Shown: positions 50,756 through 60,425, counted from the stretch's first letter. The stretch is DNA of 64,000 nucleotides from Gammaproteobacteria bacterium Gsub (GCA_002007405.1 JYIN01000008.1:30417-94416); one strand, 5' to 3'. Made by a program: numbers and translations. The notes: generated from the letters alone by a model not told the origin.

Positions 50756-50840
50756 TGGTGGAGGGGGAAGGATTTGAACCTTCGAAGGCAGAGCCGACAG
50801 ATTTACAGTCTGTTCCCTTTGACCACTCGGGAACCCCTCC
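50756..50840 (-). tRNA. tyrU: tRNA-Tyr (GTA)
   Basis: 85 nt with CCA end and the long variable arm of bacterial tRNA-Tyr; loop CTGTAAA gives anticodon GTA. Acceptor GGAGGGG pairs with CCCCTCC. First of the Tyr-Gly-Thr-tuf run; the extra upstream thrU of E. coli is absent. Confidence 0.97.
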
Positions 50841-51122
50841 CCAAAAAACAATCGCATATTATCCCATAACTATTTTAAATAGAAACATTAATTTAATATT
50901 TTTTAGTTTTTTTGCTATAGGTCTAGTCGCAGTTGGGATTTCTTGTCCAATTATACAAGGGTCTCTCTAATAATTCTTGACTACCCAAACCCAAAAAATA
51001 AAACTGCGCGCCCATACCTTAAAAAAAAAATTATTTTTCCACATAAAAAAACATAATTAGATTCTATTTTTCAGTCAAAATATTGCGATTTTTATCAATA
51101 ATCAACAAAGCCACATATTTGT
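50841..51122. other. AT-rich gap upstream of the tRNA-tuf operon
   Basis: Holds the presumed promoter of the tRNA-tuf unit (reading leftwards). No gene is recognisable. Confidence 0.45.
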
Positions 51123-51386
51123 TTGGGGGAGGGCGATTTAACCACTTGTCATACCAAAAAGACAAGTGCTATCATTGATAGATTCAAAGAGTTTGGTGTT
51201 TGCGGCTCACATATATCAGATTCCCTACTAACAATAATTTCAACTAGACTTGTTAAAAAAGTTTGTCCACACTGCTCAATTAAAATGAGTGTTGAAAGTA
51301 TTGAGCGTAAAAATCAGGAAAATTTATATAAAGGTGGGCACCATTTTTATCATTTAAAGAAAAAATACTTTTCACTGGTTTATTGA
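51123..51386 (+). pseudogene. GspE/PilB-type secretion ATPase remnant
   Basis: An 87-residue frame holds a stretch that reads like the nucleotide-binding domain of GspE/PilB ATPases just after the His box: HTKKTSAIIDRFKEFGVCGS, then HISDSLLTIISTRLVKKVCP followed by HC (compare the family LHTNxAxxAITRLxDMGVxPxLxxSSLLGxxxQRLVRxLCxxC). The Walker motifs and everything N-terminal are missing, and what follows is unrelated. No other pilus or secretion genes are in the window. Confidence 0.6.
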
Positions 51387-51440
51387 TTTTTAAACAACAC
51401 CCACCACAATCTCATCAGCCAATGCCTGTGCTGGTAATAG

Positions 51441-51466
51441 GGGTGTTATCTTGCATAATAACACCC
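51441..51466. repeat. Perfect 9-bp inverted repeat
   Basis: Arms GGGTGTTAT (51441-51449) and ATAACACCC (51458-51466) around an 8-base loop. There is no T run on the plus side; it could be an operator-like palindrome or the end of a lost transcript. Confidence 0.6.
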
Positions 51467-51804
51467 TGCGATAATAAATAAATTAAAATAAAGTGATTGT
51501 TTTTATAAATCATCTTGAGGTGAAAAAAAATATTTATTTTTGAGATGTTATCTATCTACTGTTTTTGTTATTTGGATTTAGATTATAAACGCAATATTTA
51601 AAAATGGAAGCGCTACTATTTTTATGATAAAAAAGGGGGTGAAAACTGCCATTTATAGTACCAATCTTAATGCCCCTTATTCAATGCTAAACAAACAACA
51701 AGTTGTGGGACCCCCATTTGAGTTGAGTGGCAGTATAGCACTTAACCCCGTTATAGCACTTAACTTATTAGTGAATTTAATGGCTGTTTTTATCTTTTTG
51801 TTTG

Positions 51805-51835
51805 CTACACGAAGCCTGCATGGGCTTTTGTGTAG
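51805..51835 (+). repeat. 12-bp hairpin with one bulge
   Basis: Arms CTACACGAAGCC and GGCTTTTGTGTAG with a TGCATG loop. A T run (CCTTTTTT) follows about ten bases later on the plus strand, so a decayed terminator is possible. Confidence 0.5.
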
Positions 51836-52187
51836 TGGTGTCCTTTTTTACTCGTTATGCCTTAACTCATAGCTCATTGTTGATTGTTTTAGTAAGGCTT
51901 GTTAATCAATTTTGTTGTTTTTTCATTAAATATAGTATTTTTCCGGTTTAGTCAAATGGGTATGTTTTTGCATGGTCACTTTATTGGTTATCAGTTGAAA
52001 AAGACGATGGCTATTCCATTTGAATACATAAGATATTGCACTTGAAGGTATGGATTCAAATTTATAAAAACAAGCAGAAACCCTTGGTGTCATTGATTTT
52101 TTAGAACTTTTTATTTACTAATAAACCCCATTTTTTATTAGATTTTTATTTTTTTTATAATTTATCAATATAGGCAAGATATTTCTT

Positions 52188-52193
52188 TATAAT
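52188..52193 (+). promoter_or_regulatory. Candidate -10 box of the HU gene
   Basis: A perfect TATAAT about 118 bases before the HU start. No good -35 hexamer is evident at 16-18 bases upstream, so the call is tentative. Confidence 0.35.
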
Positions 52194-52310
52194 GAGTATT
52201 ACCAAAATTCTGGAGGCTGGCAACAGACAATGATTGGTTTTTATGCTTTTTTGCCTCCTTGTCTTTGTAAAAGATAATATTTGGTTTTTTTTAACTCTTG
52301 AGGATAAAAT

Positions 52311-52586
52311 ATGAACAAATCAGAACTAATCGATGCAATTGCATCAACAGCAAACCTTTCAAAGGCAGATGCAGGGCGTGCATTAAACGCAACGACTGAC
52401 GCAATTACCTCGGCGATGGCTATGGGTGATGGTGTGCAATTAACAGGTTTTGGTAGTTTTGTTGTTAGAGAGCGTGCAGCACGAACAGGTCGTAATCCGC
52501 AAACTGGTGCGAGCATTCAAATTAAAGCTTCTAAAGTGGCTGCTTTTAAAGCGGGCAAGGCACTTAAAGATTCTGTCAATAACTGA
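52311..52586 (+). CDS. hupB: HU family DNA-binding protein
   Basis: 91-residue nucleoid protein of the HU-beta type. The family signature [21 protein letters not shown] (about 46-66) includes the DNA-intercalating Pro, and the N-terminal [20 protein letters not shown] is canonical. It is monocistronic: a strong terminator follows. hupB is assigned over hupA by overall look only. Confidence 0.93.
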   Translation: MNKSELIDAIASTANLSKADAGRALNATTDAITSAMAMGDGVQLTGFGSFVVRERAARTGRNPQTGASIQIKASKVAAFKAGKALKDSVNN

Positions 52587-52603
52587 TTGATTGATGAGTT
52601 ATA

Positions 52604-52630
52604 AAAAAAAGCACCTTCGGGTGCTTTTTT
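52604..52630 (+). terminator. Rho-independent terminator of the HU gene
   Basis: AAAAGCACC, TTCG tetraloop, GGTGCTTTT and a T run; a textbook hairpin directly after the stop. Confidence 0.92.
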
Positions 52631-52686
52631 ATGTCTATTCAGTAATAAAATAGCTCTTTTTATTATTTATATGGAGCACTATTAGT

Positions 52687-53112
52687 ATGGAGCGGACTTT
52701 ATCAATTATCAAACCAGATGCCATTGCCAAAAATGTAATAGGGAAAATTTATACACGCTTAGAGGCTGCTGGCTTTAGAATCGTAGCGGCAAAAATGCTA
52801 CATTTAGACATCAATTTGGCGCGCGGTTTTTACGCAGTACATAAAGAGCGCCCTTTTTATGATGAATTGGTTAAATTTATGACCTCAGGTCCTGTTATGA
52901 TTCAGGTTTTAGAAGCTGAAAACGCGGTTGCCAAGTACCGTGAAATCATGGGTGCAACCGACCCCAGAGAGGCAAAAGCAGGTACAATCCGAGCAGATTT
53001 TGCACAATCTTTAGATGAAAATGCCGTACATGGTTCTGATTCTTTAGAAAACGCTACCATTGAAATTGAATATTTTTTTGGGCAAGACGACATTTGCCCA
53101 AGAACGCGTTAA
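52687..53112 (+). CDS. ndk: Nucleoside diphosphate kinase
   Basis: Balances NTP pools by ping-pong phosphate transfer. 141 residues; [10 protein letters not shown] start and the active-site H115 in NAVHGSDS. Start of the conserved ndk-rlmN-x-ispG neighbourhood. Confidence 0.97.
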   Translation: MERTLSIIKPDAIAKNVIGKIYTRLEAAGFRIVAAKMLHLDINLARGFYAVHKERPFYDELVKFMTSGPVMIQVLEAENAVAKYREIMGATDPREAKAGTIRADFAQSLDENAVHGSDSLENATIEIEYFFGQDDICPRTR

Positions 53113-53164
53113 TTTTTTTATTTTTTGCGTAATAACAAAGCCGCTTAATACCATTTTTAATTAA

Positions 53165-54229
53165 ATGCAATATAGGCAAAACCTTTTTGGCCTTAATCAA
53201 CAAGATCTGGATAATTTTTTTTCACAACTGGGTGAAAAACCCCATCGTACCAAACAATTTATGCAGTGGGTATATCATCAACGCGAATTTGATTTTGATA
53301 AAATGTCAAACTTGGATGAACAACTAAAAGACAAATTAAAAACCGTTGCAACCCTAGATTTACCAAGGGTTGTTGTACAAAATTTTGCCTTAGATGGAGT
53401 GATCAAATGGGTGCTTGATTTAGGCAATCAAAACCATATTGAGACGATTTATATCCCCGAAAAAAAGCGTGGTACCTTGTGCATTTCTTCGCAAATTGGT
53501 TGTGCGTTGGCCTGCACCTTTTGTTCAACAGGGAAGCAAGGTTTTAATCGCAATCTCTCAACTGCAGAAATGATTACTCAGGTCATGATTGCCCAGCAAT
53601 ATTTACACGCTAAAGACAAGAATATTTCAAATGTGGTATTTATGGGTATGGGCGAGCCACTGCTTAATGAAAACGCCGTTTATCAAGCTTGTGGTTTGTT
53701 GTTGGATGACTTAGCATTTGGACTCTCAAGACGAAAAGTTACCATCTCTACCTCAGGCATTGTGCCAGCCCTTTATCGTCTAGCAAAACAGGTTCCAGTT
53801 AGTCTGGCAATTTCTTTGCATGCTGCAAACGATGCCTTGCGTAACGAATTGGTGCCAATTAACCAAAAATATCCGCTTAAGGAACTGCTGGCAGCTTGCC
53901 AAAATTATCTAGATTCAGGCACCCAAGAGCGTCATATTTTATTTGAATATGTGATGTTGGAAGGGGTCAATGATTCCGCACAACAAGCTCGGCAATTAGC
54001 AAAATTATTGTATGGTATAGCAGCTAAGGTAAATTTAATTCCCTTTAATCTTTTTCCAAAAAGTATCTATAGAACCTCAAAAACGGCTACAATTAAGACT
54101 TTTCAAGATATTTTATTTGATAATGGCATTCGCGCCACAACGCGTCGGGTTCGTGGCGGGGATGTGCTTGCCGCCTGCGGACAGTTGGCGGGCAAGGTGG
54201 TTGATAAAAGCGGGCGGTCTCAGTTATGA
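53165..54229 (+). CDS. rlmN: Dual-specificity 23S rRNA/tRNA m2A methyltransferase RlmN
   Basis: Radical-SAM enzyme methylating A2503 of 23S rRNA and A37 of tRNAs. 354 residues; cluster cysteines C113, C117 and C120 (CALACTFC), and the C-terminal methyl-carrying cysteine C338 (GDVLAACGQL). The other catalytic cysteine was not placed by eye. The stop overlaps the next gene by 4 bases. Confidence 0.97.
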   Translation: MQYRQNLFGLNQQDLDNFFSQLGEKPHRTKQFMQWVYHQREFDFDKMSNLDEQLKDKLKTVATLDLPRVVVQNFALDGVIKWVLDLGNQNHIETIYIPEKKRGTLCISSQIGCALACTFCSTGKQGFNRNLSTAEMITQVMIAQQYLHAKDKNISNVVFMGMGEPLLNENAVYQACGLLLDDLAFGLSRRKVTISTSGIVPALYRLAKQVPVSLAISLHAANDALRNELVPINQKYPLKELLAACQNYLDSGTQERHILFEYVMLEGVNDSAQQARQLAKLLYGIAAKVNLIPFNLFPKSIYRTSKTATIKTFQDILFDNGIRATTRRVRGGDVLAACGQLAGKVVDKSGRSQL

Positions 54230-54507
54230 TAGAAGGTATTTATTACTACCCTTGGCAAAAGAAGAATAACACAAAATTCAAATTATGGATTTTACTATTG
54301 GTATTAATATTGATTATTGTTTATTGGTCTTTTGACAACAAAATAAAGTCCGAAACTTCTAAATCAAAGCGGATTATTATTAGCGGTCCAAAAATTGAGA
54401 CAGTGGTTAAAAACCCACCTCCTCAACCTACTCAAAGCAGGCAAAAGCCTCCTGAAATATTGGAAAATTTAGATGAACTGGTAGAAATCTACCAAAAAAC
54501 CCAATGA
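54226..54507 (+). CDS. Small membrane-anchored protein between rlmN and ispG
   Basis: 93 residues: a short cytoplasmic start ([19 protein letters not shown]), one membrane helix (about 20-38), and a Lys/Pro-rich, low-complexity periplasmic tail. I do not recognise it. It occupies the place of pilF and rodZ in many gammaproteobacteria, but has no TPR or helix-turn-helix domain. It overlaps both neighbours by 4 bases, which strongly supports translation. A reduced RodZ- or TonB-like tether is possible but unproven. Confidence 0.65.
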   Translation: MIEGIYYYPWQKKNNTKFKLWILLLVLILIIVYWSFDNKIKSETSKSKRIIISGPKIETVVKNPPPQPTQSRQKPPEILENLDELVEIYQKTQ

Positions 54508-55583
54508 AGCCAACACATAAAATCAAACGCAGAAAATCTAAAAAAATCTTTGTTGGTGATGTCTCAATTGGTGGTAACTCACCGATTACAGTGCAAAGCA
54601 TGACCAATACCGATACTTGTGATGTTGTAAAAACTTTACAACAAATTAGTGCTATTCAAGCTGCTGGCGCTGATTTAGTGCGTGTTTCTGTACCAACAAT
54701 AACAGCGGCACAGGCATTTAAGGAAATCAAGCGACAATCCAATATTCCTCTCATTGCCGATATTCATTTTGATTATAAAATTGCAATTAAAGTGGCTGAA
54801 TATGGGGCTGATTGTTTGCGCATCAACCCTGGTAATATTGGTCGAGAAGATAGAGTGCGTGAAGTGGTTTCTTGTGCTAAAGACCATAATATCCCGATTC
54901 GTATTGGGGTAAATGCAGGCTCGTTAGAAAAAGATTTGCAAAAGAAATACACCGAACCGACTCCTGAGGCAATGGTGGAATCAGCCCTTAGACATATTGA
55001 TATTTTAGATCGGCTAAATTTTGATAATTTTAAAATCTCGATCAAAGCATCCGAAGTATTTATGAGCGTGTTTGCTTATCGGCAATTGGCTACACAAATT
55101 GATAACCCACTGCATTTGGGTATTACTGAGGCTGGTTCATTTAGGACAGGTGCGGTGAAATCTTCCATTGGACTAGGTTTATTGCTTGCTGAGGGTATTG
55201 GCGATACCATTCGGGTTTCACTGGCTTCTAATCCAGTAGATGAGGTTAAAGTAGGGTTTGATATTTTAAAGTCGCTAAATTTGCGCAAAAAAGGTATCAA
55301 TCTTATTGCTTGCCCCTCTTGCTCGCGGCAAAAATTTGATGTTATCTCAGTGGTGAATGAACTGGAATCACGCTTAGAAGATGTGGTTGATCCAATTGAT
55401 GTGGCAGTGATTGGTTGTGTGGTTAATGGCCCAGGCGAGGCAAAAGCTACGACTGTAGGCTTAACTGGCGGTAGCCCTAATTTGCTTTATACTAAAGGTC
55501 AAACCCACTCTAAGGTAGATAATGCACAACTGGTTGATGTCTTAGAGGCACAAATCCGCAACCAATTAAACCAATCAATTTAG
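54504..55583 (+). CDS. ispG: 4-hydroxy-3-methylbut-2-enyl diphosphate synthase
   Basis: [4Fe-4S] enzyme of the MEP isoprenoid pathway. 359 residues. N-terminal [19 protein letters not shown] region, and cluster ligands in [10 protein letters not shown] and [11 protein letters not shown]. It ends convergent with the DUF2062 gene (4-base overlap), with dxs, the first enzyme of the same pathway, just beyond on the other strand. Confidence 0.97.
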   Translation: MKPTHKIKRRKSKKIFVGDVSIGGNSPITVQSMTNTDTCDVVKTLQQISAIQAAGADLVRVSVPTITAAQAFKEIKRQSNIPLIADIHFDYKIAIKVAEYGADCLRINPGNIGREDRVREVVSCAKDHNIPIRIGVNAGSLEKDLQKKYTEPTPEAMVESALRHIDILDRLNFDNFKISIKASEVFMSVFAYRQLATQIDNPLHLGITEAGSFRTGAVKSSIGLGLLLAEGIGDTIRVSLASNPVDEVKVGFDILKSLNLRKKGINLIACPSCSRQKFDVISVVNELESRLEDVVDPIDVAVIGCVVNGPGEAKATTVGLTGGSPNLLYTKGQTHSKVDNAQLVDVLEAQIRNQLNQSI

Positions 55584-56071
55584 CGAGACATTCTTTTATA
55601 AACCTTCAATCGATAGATCAGTTGAATTGTCCAGTATCCAACAAACGCACTAACAACAGAAAACAGCAAACAGCCGAGTAAGAATGGCTGCCAAATATCC
55701 CCAAACACTGCCCAAACATAGTCTAATGAGATAATAAAATCTTGTTCAATTTCAACTTTTAGAATCCATGCGCCGAGTTTATAACAAGCATAGAAAATAG
55801 CTGGCATGGTCAAGGGGTTACTAACCCAAACCAAGGCTATCGATAATGGTAAATTAGCAGAAAAAATAATCGCCGTAGGGGCCGCTAAAAACATTTGAAA
55901 AGGCAGGGGAATAAAGGCACAAAATAAACCAATTGCAAAAGCTTTTGAGATTGAGCGCCGATTAAAATTCCACAAGCTAACATTGTGCAAATGCTGGGAA
56001 AGCCAACTCAAATAAGCATGATTTTTTAATTCATCTGGGTTAGGGCTGTAAGATTTGAGAAATTTTTTCAT
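55580..56071 (-). CDS. DUF2062 family membrane protein
   Basis: 163 residues with three to four membrane segments. The DUF2062 pattern is clear: [24 protein letters not shown] and [20 protein letters not shown]. Function unknown in the family. It overlaps dxs by 4 bases, an association seen in related genomes, so the two are co-expressed. Confidence 0.83.
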   Translation of the reverse strand: MKKFLKSYSPNPDELKNHAYLSWLSQHLHNVSLWNFNRRSISKAFAIGLFCAFIPLPFQMFLAAPTAIIFSANLPLSIALVWVSNPLTMPAIFYACYKLGAWILKVEIEQDFIISLDYVWAVFGDIWQPFLLGCLLFSVVSAFVGYWTIQLIYRLKVYKRMSR

Positions 56072-57870
56072 AATTTTATTGCCTTGAGAATGCCATCAGC
56101 GTCTAAGCCATATAAAGCATGCAATTCCTCTTGGCTACCTTGTTCGCTAAATTCATCCGGCAAGCCTAATAGCATGAGTGGTGTGGTGATATTTTGAGTA
56201 TGTAAAAACTCGCTAATTGCACTACCACCACCACCTACAACGGTATTATCTTCAACCGATACTAACTGCTTATGAGTGTTAGAAAGCTCAATAATTAGCG
56301 CCTCATCTATGGGCTTGATAAAACGCATATCAACCACAGTGGCACTCAATTCTCTAGCAGCGATGAGCGCCTGATTTAGTGTTGTGCCAAAAGCCAAAAT
56401 AGCAACGCTACTGCCCTTTTTAACAATATTGGCTTTGCCGATTTTTAAAGTTTGTTTGCTGGTGTAATTTTTTAGCGGAGAAATGCCTTTAGGATAACGC
56501 ACACAAGCTGTGCCATTAAAGGCATAAGCAGTGTTTAACATTTGGTACATCTCAATGGCGTTGCTAGGTGCCATAATCACCAAATTAGGCACACAGCGTA
56601 GAAAACTTAAATCAAAACAACCCGCATGAGTTGCTCCATCAACACCCACTATTCCTGCACGATCAATGGCAAAAACCACATTTAAATTTTGTAAGGCAAT
56701 ATCATGAATCAACTGGTCATAGGCGCGTTGTAGAAAAGTCGAATAAATTGCCACCACAGGTTTAAAACCCTGCGTTGCCAGCCCACCTGCAAAAGTTATT
56801 GCATGTTGTTCGGCAATACCAACATCAAAATATTGCTGGGGAAACTGTGCTGCAAACGCGCTCATGCCAGAACCTATGCACATTGCTGGGGTAATGGCTA
56901 TGAGTTTTTTATCATTAACGGCATTATCAACTAGCCATTGACCAAAAACGCTACTATAACTTGGCAAGATGGTATTATTCTCTGAGGAAGAGGTAACGCC
57001 GTGGAATTTGCAAGGGTCGTTTTCTGCTGTTTTTAAACCACAACCCTTTCTGGTAATGACATGCAAAAGTCGTGGCATTTTTAGTGGTTTTAAATTTTGT
57101 AATGTTTTAATAAGCATCGGCAAATCGTGCCCATCAATAGGACCAAAATAATCAATTCCCAATTCCTCAAACAAAGTGCTGGGCAAAACCATACCTTTTA
57201 AATGTTCTTCTGAGCGTTTGGCAAATTTATACGCTGTTGGTATTTTTTCTAAAAATCTCAAAGACTTTGATTTTATTGAAGAGTATATTTTTCCAGAAAT
57301 TAGTTTAGTGAGATATTTGCTCATCGCGCCAACATTTTTAGAAATACTCATGTCATTATCATTGAGAATAATCAGCAGGTCAGTGTTTGAATCTCCAGCA
57401 TGGTTCATCGCCTCAAACGACATACCGCCAGTAAGCGCCCCATCACCAATGATGGCAATAGATTTATCTCTAGTTTTATTAATTTTATTGGCAATTGCAA
57501 TCCCTAAGGCGGCACTGATTGAGGTAGAGGAATGCCCTGCACCAAACTCGTCATGGACACTCTCTTCGCGTTTGGTAAAACCACTCAAGCCATCTTTTTT
57601 TCTCAAGGTGTGCATTTTGTGCAAGCGCCCAGTGAGAATTTTGTGGGTGTAGGTCTGATGCCCTACATCAAATACAAAAGTATCATTTGGTGTATCAAAC
57701 ACGGTATGCATGGCAAGGGTTAACTCCACTGTACCCAAATTTGGCGCTAAATGACCTCCAGTTTTTTGCACATTGGTAATTAAAAATGTGCGTATTTCGT
57801 CTGCTAGAGATTGCAACTCTTCTAAACTGAGTTGTTTAATATCTGCAGGGTGGTGAATTGATTCCAACAT
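56068..57870 (-). CDS. dxs: 1-deoxy-D-xylulose-5-phosphate synthase
   Basis: Thiamine-diphosphate enzyme that opens the MEP pathway by joining pyruvate and glyceraldehyde 3-phosphate. 600 residues. Visible are the HQTYTHKILTGR and GAGHSSTSISAALG region, the ThDP motif GDGALTGGMSFEAMNHAG with NDNDMSIS, and the transketolase second half (DVGIAEQHAITFAGGLA). Confidence 0.97.
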   Translation of the reverse strand: MLESIHHPADIKQLSLEELQSLADEIRTFLITNVQKTGGHLAPNLGTVELTLAMHTVFDTPNDTFVFDVGHQTYTHKILTGRLHKMHTLRKKDGLSGFTKREESVHDEFGAGHSSTSISAALGIAIANKINKTRDKSIAIIGDGALTGGMSFEAMNHAGDSNTDLLIILNDNDMSISKNVGAMSKYLTKLISGKIYSSIKSKSLRFLEKIPTAYKFAKRSEEHLKGMVLPSTLFEELGIDYFGPIDGHDLPMLIKTLQNLKPLKMPRLLHVITRKGCGLKTAENDPCKFHGVTSSSENNTILPSYSSVFGQWLVDNAVNDKKLIAITPAMCIGSGMSAFAAQFPQQYFDVGIAEQHAITFAGGLATQGFKPVVAIYSTFLQRAYDQLIHDIALQNLNVVFAIDRAGIVGVDGATHAGCFDLSFLRCVPNLVIMAPSNAIEMYQMLNTAYAFNGTACVRYPKGISPLKNYTSKQTLKIGKANIVKKGSSVAILAFGTTLNQALIAARELSATVVDMRFIKPIDEALIIELSNTHKQLVSVEDNTVVGGGGSAISEFLHTQNITTPLMLLGLPDEFSEQGSQEELHALYGLDADGILKAIKL

Positions 57871-57948
57871 AGGATAATTTTACCAGCAAGTTGGGTATTT
57901 TAATATTTCAAATGGTAAAATATGCCATTTGATTTTAAATTAAGAATC

Positions 57949-58905
57949 ATGTTTGTCGTTTGTGCTTTGTATCAATTTACTCGTTTAGACGATTTTACTC
58001 AATTCCGCGCCCCCTTATATAAATTGATGGCAACATTAGAAGTTAAAGGCACGATTCTTTTGGCTTCAGAGGGGTTAAACGGCACTATCGCTGGCACCCA
58101 AGTAGCGATTGAAAAAGTAGTACAATTTTTACGCAATGACGGGCGATTTAATAATTTAGAAATCAAATTCTCCCAGAGCAAAACCCTCCCCTTCAAACGC
58201 CTCAAAGTTAAACTTAAAAAAGAAATTGTAACCCTGGGTATAGCAAATATTGACCCAATTGCTGCCAACGGCATCTATGTTGCGCCTAAAGACTGGAACG
58301 CCCTTATTAGTGAGCCTGGCGTGGTATTGATTGATACCCGTAACAATTATGAGTATGAAATTGGTAGCTTTAAAGGTGCGATTAACCCTAATACTGAGGC
58401 GTTTAGAGAGTTTCCTACTTATACAAAAAATAATTTAGAGCAATACCGCACTAAAAAAATAGCCATGTTTTGCACTGGTGGCATTCGTTGTGAAAAATCC
58501 ACTGCTTATTTAAAATCCCAAGGTTTTGAGACAGTCTATCATCTGCACGGCGGTATTTTAAAATATTTAGCAAGCGTTGATAAATCCCAAAGTTTGTGGG
58601 AGGGCGAATGTTTTGTTTTTGATGATCGGGTCTCACTGGGACATAATCTTGAACAGGGAAAATACGACCAGTGCCACGCATGTCGCTACCCCATCACTGA
58701 TAAAGACAAAAACCACCCAAATTATGAAAAAGGAATCTCTTGCCCCCGATGTTATAATTTGCGCAGCCCATCGCAAGTTAGCCGTTATCGGCAAAGGCAG
58801 TATCAAATTGAGCTAGCAAAAGCTAGGGGCGAAGAACACTTAGGCGATAATGCCGCTCAAATTATTAAAGCCAAAATAAAGAAAAAAGCCACCCAACAAT
58901 ATTAA
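57949..58905 (+). CDS. trhO: tRNA uridine-34 hydroxylase TrhO (rhodanese domain)
   Basis: Oxygen-dependent hydroxylase acting on wobble uridine, formerly YceA. About 318 residues: N-terminal acylphosphatase-like domain (VALYxF-like start; GTILLASEGLNGTIAG), rhodanese domain with active-site Cys in MFCTGGIRCEKS, and a C-terminal CxxC..CxxC segment (CHACRYP; CPRCYN). Homology begins at MFVVCALYQFTRL, so ATG 57949 is preferred over ATG 57922. Confidence 0.9.
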   Translation: MFVVCALYQFTRLDDFTQFRAPLYKLMATLEVKGTILLASEGLNGTIAGTQVAIEKVVQFLRNDGRFNNLEIKFSQSKTLPFKRLKVKLKKEIVTLGIANIDPIAANGIYVAPKDWNALISEPGVVLIDTRNNYEYEIGSFKGAINPNTEAFREFPTYTKNNLEQYRTKKIAMFCTGGIRCEKSTAYLKSQGFETVYHLHGGILKYLASVDKSQSLWEGECFVFDDRVSLGHNLEQGKYDQCHACRYPITDKDKNHPNYEKGISCPRCYNLRSPSQVSRYRQRQYQIELAKARGEEHLGDNAAQIIKAKIKKKATQQY

Positions 58906-58907
58906 AC

Positions 58908-59498
58908 ATGTTTCTACCTCAGGATATTCATAAACTCAAACAGGATTTGAGCATTCAAACCCGTCTTTTGGGTCATGATTTAACATTCAAAAGCCGTTGG
59001 GGCGTATTTAGCCCACGCGCAATTGATGAGGGCACCGAATTATTGACGAGACATTTAGAGATTGGAAAAGCCGACAACTGTCTAGATTTAGGCTGTGGTT
59101 ACGGGGCAATTGGGCTAGCCGTGGCAAGGGCATGCCCCGATGGCGAAGTGCATATGGTAGATAAAGATTTTGTCTGCATTGAGTTGGCGAATAAAAATGC
59201 CAAATTAAATCATATTGATAATGTTTATGTGTATTTATCCGATGGGTTTTTGAGTATTAATAAAAACAATTATTTTGAGCAAATTATCTCTAATGTGCCT
59301 GCCAAAATCGGCAGAGAACAACTGAGCATTATCCTCTATGACGCCTTTAATGCGCTTAAATCAGACGGCAAGATTACCTTTGTTACCATTAATGGTCTGC
59401 GTCATTTTATCAAGGATAATTTTAAATCCGTTTTTGGCAATTACAAAAAACTCAAACAGGGGAAAAAATACACCGTTGCCAGGGCTGTAAAAAAGTAA
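58908..59498 (+). CDS. Class I methyltransferase (RsmC/MTS-like)
   Basis: 196 residues. The SAM motif LDLGCGYGAIGLAVARACPDG (about 63-83) and the acidic MVDKD fit PF05175. The usual NPPF catalytic motif of RsmC/PrmC-type N-methyltransferases is here SNVPAKIG (about 127-134), so substrate and chemistry may differ. It begins 2 bases after trhO, so an RNA-modification role is plausible but inferred. Confidence 0.82.
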   Translation: MFLPQDIHKLKQDLSIQTRLLGHDLTFKSRWGVFSPRAIDEGTELLTRHLEIGKADNCLDLGCGYGAIGLAVARACPDGEVHMVDKDFVCIELANKNAKLNHIDNVYVYLSDGFLSINKNNYFEQIISNVPAKIGREQLSIILYDAFNALKSDGKITFVTINGLRHFIKDNFKSVFGNYKKLKQGKKYTVARAVKK

Positions 59499-59523
59499 AA
59501 TTAAACTTTAACTGGAGGAAAAA

Positions 59524-59856
59524 ATGATGGATGTTATGGATAAAATTCAAAAACAAATAGACAGCGCGCCGATTGTTTTATATATGAAAGGCACTCCGCA
59601 ATTCCCACAATGTGGATTCTCAGCGCGTGCTGCACAAACACTTGCCTCAACAGGGGTGGAATTTGCTTATGTAAATATTTTTGAAGACCCAGAGGTTTTT
59701 CAAAATCTACCCGCATTTGCCGACTGGCCAACTTTTCCACAAATTTATATGAATTCTGAGCTGGTAGGTGGCGGTGATATTATTGTCGAAATGGCTGAAA
59801 TGGGCACTCTTCAAAGCACCATGCAAGAAGCTACAGATAAATTTAATAATAACTGA
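59524..59856 (+). CDS. grxD: Monothiol glutaredoxin (Grx4 type)
   Basis: 110 residues with the CGFS active site (PQCGFSARA, C30) and the WPTFPQIYMNSELVGGGDI glutathione/BolA contact region. Delivers or senses [2Fe-2S] clusters. Preceded by the ribosome site GGAGG. The window has several cluster enzymes (lipA, ispG, rlmN) that rely on Fe-S supply. Confidence 0.95.
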   Translation: MMDVMDKIQKQIDSAPIVLYMKGTPQFPQCGFSARAAQTLASTGVEFAYVNIFEDPEVFQNLPAFADWPTFPQIYMNSELVGGGDIIVEMAEMGTLQSTMQEATDKFNNN

Positions 59857-59927
59857 GACTAAACTAACGCTGCTTGACTAATTTAACTTAGAGTCTATAA
59901 TCTACATTTTTGCCTTTTTGACCTAAA

Positions 59928-60003
59928 GGGGCTATAGCTCAGCTGGGAGAGCACTACACTGGCAGTGTAGAGGTCAGCGGTTCGATCCCGCTTAGCTCCA
60001 CCA
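59928..60003 (+). tRNA. tRNA-Ala (GGC)
   Basis: 76 nt including CCA; loop CTGGCAG gives anticodon GGC. Acceptor GGGGCTA pairs with TAGCTCC (one G-U). Confidence 0.97.
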
Positions 60004-60019
60004 AAAAGCAAAAAAATAT

Positions 60020-60094
60020 GTCGCCTTCGTCTATCGGTTAGGACCCCAGGTTTTCATCCTGGTAAGAGGAGTTCGATTCTCCTAGGCGATGCCA
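60020..60094 (+). tRNA. tRNA-Glu (TTC)
   Basis: 75 nt including CCA; loop TTTTCAT gives anticodon TTC. Acceptor GTCGCCT pairs with AGGCGAT. Sixteen bases after tRNA-Ala, so a shared transcript is likely. Confidence 0.97.
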
Positions 60095-60425
60095 TTTTTT
60101 TTAAAAAAAAATATGTCATTTTAATAATTTTCATTGTGGAAGGTGTTAATGGAAAATCAAAACCCCTGCCCACATACCTACTCAGTGGCTGTTGAAACTA
60201 CGCACCCCTATTTTTGCATTACTCGCTCTTACCATGACGCAGCCTAAAATGCTTTTTATGACTAAAATCTACTCAGCCATTATCTTTGCCAACCATAAGA
60301 ATTAACCACACTATTGGCTGATGTTTTGTCTATGGTTAAAACCTTTTTTTATTTAAGTGTTTGACTGATTTTGATACTTTGGAATATATAAATGAGTACT
60401 AATTTAACACTTAAATGAATGAATT
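60095..60425. other. Gap after the tRNA pair
   Basis: Mostly AT-rich non-coding DNA. A 32-codon frame at 60149-60247 (MENQNPCPHTYSVAV start) has a good ribosome site (GGAAGG) but no resemblance I can name; it is listed only as a possibility. Confidence 0.4.

Larger units (their letters stand above)
51387..52310. other. Decayed or non-coding DNA before the HU gene
   Basis: About 900 bases without a convincing gene. An open frame at 51624-51872 has a hydrophobic tail but no ribosome site or family resemblance, and I do not call it. Two hairpins (51441-51466 and 51805-51835) and a likely HU promoter near 52188 are the only structured elements. Confidence 0.5.

Noticed and set aside
51624..51872. 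82-residue open frame with a hydrophobic tail in the decayed stretch before HU
   Set aside because: No ribosome site, no family resemblance, and the DNA around it shows only remnants; the frame crosses one of the hairpins.
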